64,000 nt of DNA from Treponema ruminis (GTDB lineage Bacteria; Spirochaetota; Spirochaetia; Treponematales; Treponemataceae), in assembly GCA_017161305.1 (NCBI GenBank), contig CP031518.1, forward strand, positions 2,790,001 through 2,854,000, given 5' to 3'. The notes under the pieces were generated by a model. It was not told the origin of the DNA. It made no database searches and was given only the letters and a program-made list of their open reading frames with translations. Every line of letters starts with the position of its first letter. Positions within the stretch are counted from its first letter, which is position 1. Positions 59,309 to 64,000 of this stretch are shown here, piece after piece. A program made the position numbers and the translations under genes.

Positions 59309-59830
59309 ATGATGTCTCCTATGCCTATCGAGATGAACTACTGCACGCAGTGCGGTACCAAACTGGAGAAGAAGTTCCTGGAGGGCGAGGGAGATGTCCC
59401 TTACTGCCCGACCTGCGCCGACTACCGGTTTCCGGTCTTCAATACCGCGGTCAGCATGATCGTCCGCGACCCGAAAGGAAACATCCTGCTGGTCAAGCAG
59501 TACGGTCGGGATTTCTACATCTTGGTCGCGGGGTACGTCAACAAGGGCGAGGACGCCGAGCACGCGGTGGCGCGCGAGGTGGAGGAAGAGATGGGGCTCC
59601 ATATCACCAGCCTCCATTTCAACCACTCCCATTACTTCGCTCCTTCCAACACGCTGATGCTGAACTGGACGGTCACCATCGGTGACGAGACGGCCCACCC
59701 CAACCGGGAGATAGACTCCTATGCCTGGTTCACCCCCGACGAGGCCCGCCAGCGGGTCCGCCAAGGTTCTCTCGCTGAGGAATTTCTGGTCGGATACCTT
59801 GACCAGAAATGGAGTTTCAAGCCCCGATAG
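59309..59830 (+). CDS. Nudix hydrolase with N-terminal zinc ribbon
   Basis: A ~173-residue protein. A zinc ribbon (YCTQCGTKLEKK...YCPTC, about 11-33) precedes the Nudix domain, as in NudC-like NADH pyrophosphatases. The Nudix box is complete: GYVNKGEDAEHAVAREVEEEMGL. It hydrolyses nucleoside diphosphate-X compounds; the zinc ribbon plus length suggests NAD(H) or a capped nucleotide. Start is ATG 59309, ten bases after GGAGG; TTG 59303 and ATG 59312 are alternatives. Confidence 0.87.
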   Translation: MMSPMPIEMNYCTQCGTKLEKKFLEGEGDVPYCPTCADYRFPVFNTAVSMIVRDPKGNILLVKQYGRDFYILVAGYVNKGEDAEHAVAREVEEEMGLHITSLHFNHSHYFAPSNTLMLNWTVTIGDETAHPNREIDSYAWFTPDEARQRVRQGSLAEEFLVGYLDQKWSFKPR

Positions 59831-59851
59831 CGGAAAGCGAGGAGGTCTCCG

Positions 59852-60796
59852 GTGTTGGATAATCTGGTCTTCAGTCTGAACGCGACGGTTCCGGTCTTCC
59901 TGCTGATGGTGCTGGGACTTTTCCTGCATCGGATTGGCTGGATGGATGATCGTTTCGCCTCGTATCTGAACGGTTTCGTCTTCCATCTGCCTCTTCCCGT
60001 GCTGCTTTTCCGGCAACTTGCGACTGTGCGGATCGTCGAGGTCTGGGATGCCAAGTTCGTGGTTTTCTGCTTTGCCGTCACCTTCCTCTCGGTGCTGATT
60101 GCCCTGCTGTGTTCGCTACCTCTACGGGAGCGGGCGCTCAGGGGCGAGTTCATCCAGGCTTCCTATCGCTCCAGCGCCGCGCTGCTGGGTGTCTCGCTGA
60201 TCATGAACATGTATGGCACCGGTGGCATGGCCCCCTTGATGATTATCGGAGCAGTCCCCTTGTACAACGTCATGGCGGTCCTGGTGCTGATGGTGACGGC
60301 GGGAGAGGGGAAGCTTGATGGCGCGTTGTTGAGAAGGACGCTGCGCAACGTCCTGCTGAACCCGATTATCGACGGCATCGCCCTCGGCTTTGTCTGGTCG
60401 GCCCTCCGTATTCCCATGCCGGCCATCTTGGACAAGTTCACCAGCAACGTGGGCGCTCTGGCCACCCCGCTGGGATTGATGGCCATGGGCGCCACCTTCA
60501 GTTTCAAAAAGGCGCTTGGTAGGGTCAAGCCTGCTTTGTCTGCATCGTTCCTCAAGCTGTTTGGCTTTGAGATCCTTTTCCTGCCACTCGCCGTCTCTCT
60601 GGGTTTCCGTACCGAGAAGCTTGTGGCGATTCTGGTGATGCTTGGCTCGGCGACAACGGTCAGCTGCTATGTCATGGCCAGGGCTATGGGCCACGAGGGG
60701 GTGCTTTCCAGCAGTTGCGTGATGCTGACCACCATGCTCTCTGCCTTCAGCCTGACATTCTGGATTTTCCTGATGCGCTCCATGGGCTTTATCTGA
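59852..60796 (+). CDS. AEC family transporter (auxin efflux carrier-like)
   Basis: A 314-residue membrane protein with ten predicted helices in the two-half arrangement of the AEC family. The opening VPVFLLMVLGLFLHRIGWMDD and the mid-protein segment NPIIDGIALGFVWSALRIPMP are characteristic. Bacterial AEC proteins export or import malate and other organic acids. RBS GAGGAGG lies before GTG 59852 (TTG 59855 is in frame too). It lies 21 bp after the Nudix gene. Confidence 0.85.
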   Translation: MLDNLVFSLNATVPVFLLMVLGLFLHRIGWMDDRFASYLNGFVFHLPLPVLLFRQLATVRIVEVWDAKFVVFCFAVTFLSVLIALLCSLPLRERALRGEFIQASYRSSAALLGVSLIMNMYGTGGMAPLMIIGAVPLYNVMAVLVLMVTAGEGKLDGALLRRTLRNVLLNPIIDGIALGFVWSALRIPMPAILDKFTSNVGALATPLGLMAMGATFSFKKALGRVKPALSASFLKLFGFEILFLPLAVSLGFRTEKLVAILVMLGSATTVSCYVMARAMGHEGVLSSSCVMLTTMLSAFSLTFWIFLMRSMGFI

Positions 60797-60825
60797 GGAA
60801 TAGTTGCCGCGGTCTGTCATGCCCT

Positions 60826-60853
60826 TTGCCTTTTCTTGTTTATTTTTTATACT
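60826..60853 (+). promoter_or_regulatory. Promoter of the RpiB-like isomerase gene
   Basis: TTGCCT, 16 bp, TATACT in an otherwise AT-rich stretch, 20 bp before ATG 60873. The spacing is one short of ideal. Confidence 0.5.
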
Positions 60854-60872
60854 AGGGCGAGAGAGGTATCCT

Positions 60873-61514
60873 ATGCGTATTGCGTTGATCAACGAGAATA
60901 GCCAGGCCGCGAAGAACGCGACCATTTACGCGGCTTTGAAGAAAGTTGCCGACGAGAAAGGTTGGCAGGTCGATAACTACGGCATGTATTCTGCCACCGA
61001 CGAGGCCCAGCTGACCTATGTCCAGAATGGAATCCTTGCCGCCGCGATCCTGAACTCCAAGGCCGCCGATTTCGTCGTGACCGGCTGCGGAACCGGCGAG
61101 GGAGCCATGCTTGCCCTGAACTCTTTTCCGGGTGTGATCTGCGGTCATGTCGAGGATCCGCTTGACGCCTACACCTTTGCCCAGATCAACGATGGCAACG
61201 CCGTCGCCTTGCCGTTCGCCCTCCGCTTCGGCTGGGGTGGCGACCTGAACCTGGTCTATATCTTCGAGAAGCTGTTCAGCGCTCCCTTTGGTGGCGGCTA
61301 TCCCGCTGAGCGCCGCGAGCCGGAGCAACGGAACAAGAAGATCCTGGATGAGGTCCGCAGGCATTCCCTGGAGCAGGATTTGGTCAAGATTTACAAGGAA
61401 CTGGATCCGGCTTTGGTCAAGGGTGCTTTCAGTGGAGCCCGTTTCAAGGAGCTCTTCTTCGCTAATTGCAAAGACGAGAAGATTGGCAACTACATCAAGT
61501 CGATTCTCGGCTGA
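60873..61514 (+). CDS. RpiB/LacA/LacB family sugar isomerase, possibly a DhuI-like unsaturated-uronate isomerase
   Basis: A 213-residue isomerase. RIALINENSQAAKN opens the fold, and GCGTGEGAMLALNSFPGV and INDGNAVALPFAL are the active-site blocks. It is longer than classical RpiB (~150) and has an extended C-terminal part. Streptococcal DhuI, which isomerises the unsaturated uronate released from glycosaminoglycans, belongs to this family and has about this length. Because the window holds a heparinase/GH88/sulfatase locus, that role is plausible, but the gene is ~32 kb away and not in that operon. A strong terminator follows. Confidence 0.8.
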   Translation: MRIALINENSQAAKNATIYAALKKVADEKGWQVDNYGMYSATDEAQLTYVQNGILAAAILNSKAADFVVTGCGTGEGAMLALNSFPGVICGHVEDPLDAYTFAQINDGNAVALPFALRFGWGGDLNLVYIFEKLFSAPFGGGYPAERREPEQRNKKILDEVRRHSLEQDLVKIYKELDPALVKGAFSGARFKELFFANCKDEKIGNYIKSILG

Positions 61515-61536
61515 GTATCCGCCGTCTAGGCTATCG

Positions 61537-61568
61537 GCTCCCTCCTAAACGGAGAGGAGCCTTTTTTA
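61537..61568 (+). terminator. Rho-independent terminator after the isomerase gene
   Basis: GGCTCC-CTCC / GGAG-A-GGAGCC stem around a short loop, followed by TTTTTT (61563-61568). It starts 22 bp after the stop. Confidence 0.9.
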
Positions 61569-61645
61569 TTGGGAAGGATTGGGAAGGAAGCAACAGGAAT
61601 TTCCGTTCGCCTTGATTCTTTGGACAGAGCCATCGCGACGTGTTT

Positions 61646-61674
61646 TTGCCATTTGCGCACTGCTGTGGTATCCT
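61646..61674 (+). promoter_or_regulatory. Promoter of the AAA/PD-(D/E)XK gene, leaderless geometry
   Basis: TTGCCA, exactly 17 bp, TATCCT. The -10 box ends six bases before ATG 61681, so the start of transcription falls at or within one or two bases of the A of the start codon. No Shine-Dalgarno is present. Confidence 0.5.
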
Positions 61675-61680
61675 TGAGCC

Positions 61681-63267
61681 ATGCAGAGCACTGGACAGAA
61701 AATCACGACGTCGTACAGTTCCTTCGAGACGGTCAGGAAGGAAGGATACCTGTACGTGGACAAGACCGCGTACCTATATCGCCTTGTGACGGGGTCGGAC
61801 ATGTATTTCCTCTCCCGTCCCCGCCGCTTCGGGAAGACGCTGACGGTATCCACCTTGGAGGCGATCTTCCAAGGCAGGAGGGAGCTGTTCAAGGGGCTCG
61901 CCATCGACAAGACGGACTACGACTGGAAGCCTTACCCTATCATCCACATCGACTTCGGGGACTGTCCGTTTGACACGCCGAAGGAGCTGGACAGCTGGCT
62001 CTGCGACCTTGTGCTGCGGATCGCCAAGGGGAACGGGGTCGTCGTGGAAGGGATGCGGAACTCGGCCGTCCTGTTCGCCAACCTTCTTGAGGCTCTGTCC
62101 AGCCGGGAAGGGAAGGTCGTGGTGCTGGTCGACGAGTACGACAAGGTGCTGTCGGACAACGTCTTCTCCCCCGAGGTCGAGAAGTTGCGGCAGGTGCTGG
62201 GGAACTTCTACCAGGTGGTCAAGACGAAGGGAGCCCTGCTGCGGTTCGTCTTCATCACGGGTGTGACCAAATATGCCCGGCTGAGCGTCTTCTCGAAGAT
62301 GAACAACTTGAACGACATCTCCCTTGACCCAGGCTATGGGACGATGCTGGGCTACACGCAGAAGGAGCTGGAAGAGAACTTTGCCGGCTATATCGGGCAA
62401 GGAACCAGGGATACGGGGATGGGCCGCGAGGCGTACCTTGCCAAGGTGAGGGAGATGTACGACGGCTACCGGTTCGCGCCGGGATGCGAGACGGTGTACA
62501 ACCCGGTGTCGGTGGGGCTGTTCTTCACGAATGGACATGGGAAGGCTTTCAAGAATTTCTGGTTTGACACGGGCAGCTCGAAGCTGGTGATGGACATGGC
62601 GCAGTCGGTGGACCTTGACGTGACGGAAGACCTGGGGATGGGCATGGACGCCGACGCCCTTTCCGAGTTCGATGTCGCCGAGCTGAAGGACATGCGGGGC
62701 GACGTCAACAAGGTACAGGCGTTCCTGCTGCAGACGGGCTACCTGACCATCGAGTCCGGCAACGAGAGCATGCTGATGCTGCGGTTCCCGAACGCCGAGG
62801 TGAGGAATGCGTACAGCAAGAGCCTGCTGAGAAGGCTGTACGGCCCGACGAGCCAGAACGTCATCATGGCGATGGAGGGCAGGCTGAAGGAAGGGGATAC
62901 GGCCTCGTGCATGGAGATGCTGGCCGCGTTCTTCGCGAAGATACCGTACAAGGAGACGAGGAAGGAATCGGACTTCGCCCAGGTTGTGGACGCCCTGGTG
63001 GCGGCGATGAGCGTGGAAGTGCGGATGGCAAGCGAGGACCGGACGAGCGCGGGGCGGATCGACCTTACGGTGGAGACGGGCAGGCATGTGTACGTGATGG
63101 AGTTCAAGGTGGATAAGTCTGCGGAGGCTGCGCTCAGGCAGATCAAGGAGAAGCGCTACGCCGACAAGTTCCGTCTGGAGAAGGGGAAGACGATCCACCT
63201 CTTGGGCATCGCCTTCAGCTCCACGGGCCACACCGTCCAGGACTGGAAGGAAGAGGTGCTGGACTGA
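61681..63267 (+). CDS. AAA-ATPase-like and PD-(D/E)XK nuclease-superfamily protein
   Basis: A 528-residue protein of the widespread PF09820-plus-PF08011 type. The N-terminal 'SSFETVRKEGYLYVDKT' block and the shortened Walker A SRPRRFGKTLTVS (about 47) are followed by a Walker B-like VVLVDEYDKV (about 148). The C-terminal nuclease-like part has GRIDLTVETGRHVYVMEFKVDKS, the D...ExK pattern (about 460-480). These genes are multicopy and highly variable in gut anaerobes; the function is unproven. A 52-codon relic of a second copy lies at 16110-16265. Confidence 0.88.
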   Translation: MQSTGQKITTSYSSFETVRKEGYLYVDKTAYLYRLVTGSDMYFLSRPRRFGKTLTVSTLEAIFQGRRELFKGLAIDKTDYDWKPYPIIHIDFGDCPFDTPKELDSWLCDLVLRIAKGNGVVVEGMRNSAVLFANLLEALSSREGKVVVLVDEYDKVLSDNVFSPEVEKLRQVLGNFYQVVKTKGALLRFVFITGVTKYARLSVFSKMNNLNDISLDPGYGTMLGYTQKELEENFAGYIGQGTRDTGMGREAYLAKVREMYDGYRFAPGCETVYNPVSVGLFFTNGHGKAFKNFWFDTGSSKLVMDMAQSVDLDVTEDLGMGMDADALSEFDVAELKDMRGDVNKVQAFLLQTGYLTIESGNESMLMLRFPNAEVRNAYSKSLLRRLYGPTSQNVIMAMEGRLKEGDTASCMEMLAAFFAKIPYKETRKESDFAQVVDALVAAMSVEVRMASEDRTSAGRIDLTVETGRHVYVMEFKVDKSAEAALRQIKEKRYADKFRLEKGKTIHLLGIAFSSTGHTVQDWKEEVLD

Positions 63268-63579
63268 GGGAAACGTATCGGGTCGTACCCGACTATGAGC
63301 AATAGGGCGGTATTCCGTACACACAGAAAAAAGGTACCGGATACTCCTCACGCGGTAAACGGTGTGTTGTGTCCGAACCTCTTCCGCTGCAGTCGTCTTC
63401 CCGCCATCACTGATTGCGCCGGACGGCCACGATGAAGCTAGCCATGACACCGTCGCCCATGGGAATGTTGGCTCTTTGTTTGAGTTGCTGCTTGCGATCG
63501 TGAGCCTTCATCCTCTTGTTTTTTCCCTATGAGTTCCTGCGTTTCCGCTTCCCCCTGCGAACATCTGTGTTGGGCCTGA
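63268..63579. other. Intergenic stretch without a gene
   Basis: The first ~60 bases repeat the sequence that follows the remnant at 16266, so they belong to the duplicated unit. I see no coding pattern, RNA gene or promoter in the rest. Confidence 0.5.
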
Positions 63580-63605
63580 AAAAAGGAGGCCAATGCCCCC
63601 CTTTC
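63580..63605 (-). terminator. Rho-independent terminator of the ArsR-family gene
   Basis: On the minus strand AAAGGGGG pairs with CCTCCTTT (one G-T pair) around a 7-nt loop and ends in a TTTTTT run. It lies 25 bp after the ArsR stop at 63631. Confidence 0.7.
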
Positions 63606-63630
63606 GTGCAAGTGGTATACAATCTCCCCG

Positions 63631-64000
63631 TTACTTGGTTTCTGATGATTCCCCGGTCTTTTCCGTGAATTTGGCCGCTTGGTCGATAATGATCTGCAGC
63701 GCCTTGACCAATCCTTGAAGCCGAATTGCCTTTTCTTTCAGGTCCAGCCGATAGAAGACCTGGGTTCCCGCCTTTCTTGTGGAGACGATGCCGGCATCCT
63801 TCAAGACTTTCAGGTGGTGGCTGATGGCGGGACGGGAAAGGCCACTGTCCGATGCGAGGTCGGTGACATTCATACCCACCTCGCCCGCGTTGGAGAGCTG
63901 GATGATGATTTCCTGTCTTGCCTGATCAATCAGTGCGAACAGAATCGGGCTTGCGAGCCGGAATTGGGAGAAGGCATAGGAGACCTCCTGCCCAATCGAT
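63631..64000 (-). CDS. ArsR family transcriptional regulator (partial, runs off the window)
   Basis: The open frame reaches the last base of the window, so the true start is beyond it. The visible ~122 codons begin SIGQEVSYAFSQFRLASPILFALIDQARQ and include the HTH VTDLASDSGLSRPAISHHLKVLKDAG and the wing TRKAGTQVFYRL. The GTG at 63879 is inside the winged-helix domain and cannot be the start. No metal-binding Cys motif is seen, so this may be a non-metal ArsR member. Confidence 0.85.
   Translation of the reverse strand, partial: SIGQEVSYAFSQFRLASPILFALIDQARQEIIIQLSNAGEVGMNVTDLASDSGLSRPAISHHLKVLKDAGIVSTRKAGTQVFYRLDLKEKAIRLQGLVKALQIIIDQAAKFTEKTGESSETK

Noticed and set aside
63631..63879. ArsR gene starting at GTG 63879
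   Set aside because: This start would cut off the first helices of the winged-helix domain; the frame is open to the window edge and those codons read as a normal ArsR N-terminus.

Overview
The window looks like chromosomal DNA of a GC-rich spirochaete, most likely from the Sphaerochaeta-like branch of Spirochaetota. This is an inference from three things: LplB/YtcP-type sugar ABC transporters whose binding proteins have spirochaete-style mature N-termini (AQGGKEA, AGGASEA), a DUF4954 protein, and a PL9 pectate lyase. There is no rRNA or tRNA gene here to fix the taxonomy, no CRISPR array, and no flagellar structural gene.

Layout. 1-1.5 kb: end of a divalent-metal ABC transporter and a convergent TetR regulator. 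1.6-4.7 kb: a flavin fumarate-reductase-like protein and a membrane diguanylate cyclase. 4.9-10.2 kb: a tight three-gene operon (TerB_N/TerB_C protein, BrxD-like DUF2791 ATPase, Lhr-like SF2 helicase) behind a TATAAT box that abuts a perfect palindrome; this is the best candidate for an under-described DNA-processing or defence system. 10.4-16.1 kb: a sugar ABC importer with a membrane-bound AraC-type sensor. 16.4-28.9 kb: a sulfated-glycosaminoglycan utilisation locus, with heparinase II/III lyase and AraC sensor on the minus strand and, divergently, importer, two sulfatases, GH88 unsaturated glucuronyl hydrolase and a NahK-like kinase. None of the enzymes has a signal peptide, so oligosaccharides would be imported and then cut, desulfated and phosphorylated in the cytoplasm. 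A 213-residue RpiB/LacAB-family isomerase at 60.9 kb may handle the released unsaturated uronate.

29.1-30.1 kb: DUF3793 plus flavodoxin behind a promoter with a metal-repressor-like palindrome. 30.15-33.8 kb: a mobile and decaying patch with two head-to-tail identical 780-bp IS200-like units, a non-coding stretch, a frameshifted radical SAM/SPASM remnant and an Rpn-type PD-(D/E)XK protein. 34.1-37.5 kb: two secreted proteins including the pectate lyase. 37.8-41.5 kb: NagD-like phosphatase, DUF2442 protein and three dehydrogenase-family proteins, one without its usual catalytic residues. 41.5-46.2 kb: FliB-like cysteine-rich protein, an unknown small protein and two translationally coupled Cache-GGDEF proteins.

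46.4-52.2 kb: a YwaF-like membrane protein, aminotransferase, esterase, TtcA-like tRNA thiolase, DUF819 transporter and PAP2 phosphatase. 52.3-54.7 kb: ArsR regulator divergent from a Zn/Cd-type P1B ATPase with an operator between them. 54.9-61.5 kb: DUF4954, HD hydrolase, GltD-like oxidoreductase, TIGR04076 protein, Nudix hydrolase, AEC transporter and the RpiB-like isomerase. 61.7-63.3 kb: an AAA-ATPase-like/PD-(D/E)XK protein whose 3' end is repeated as a 52-codon remnant at 16.1 kb. The window ends inside a second ArsR-family gene.
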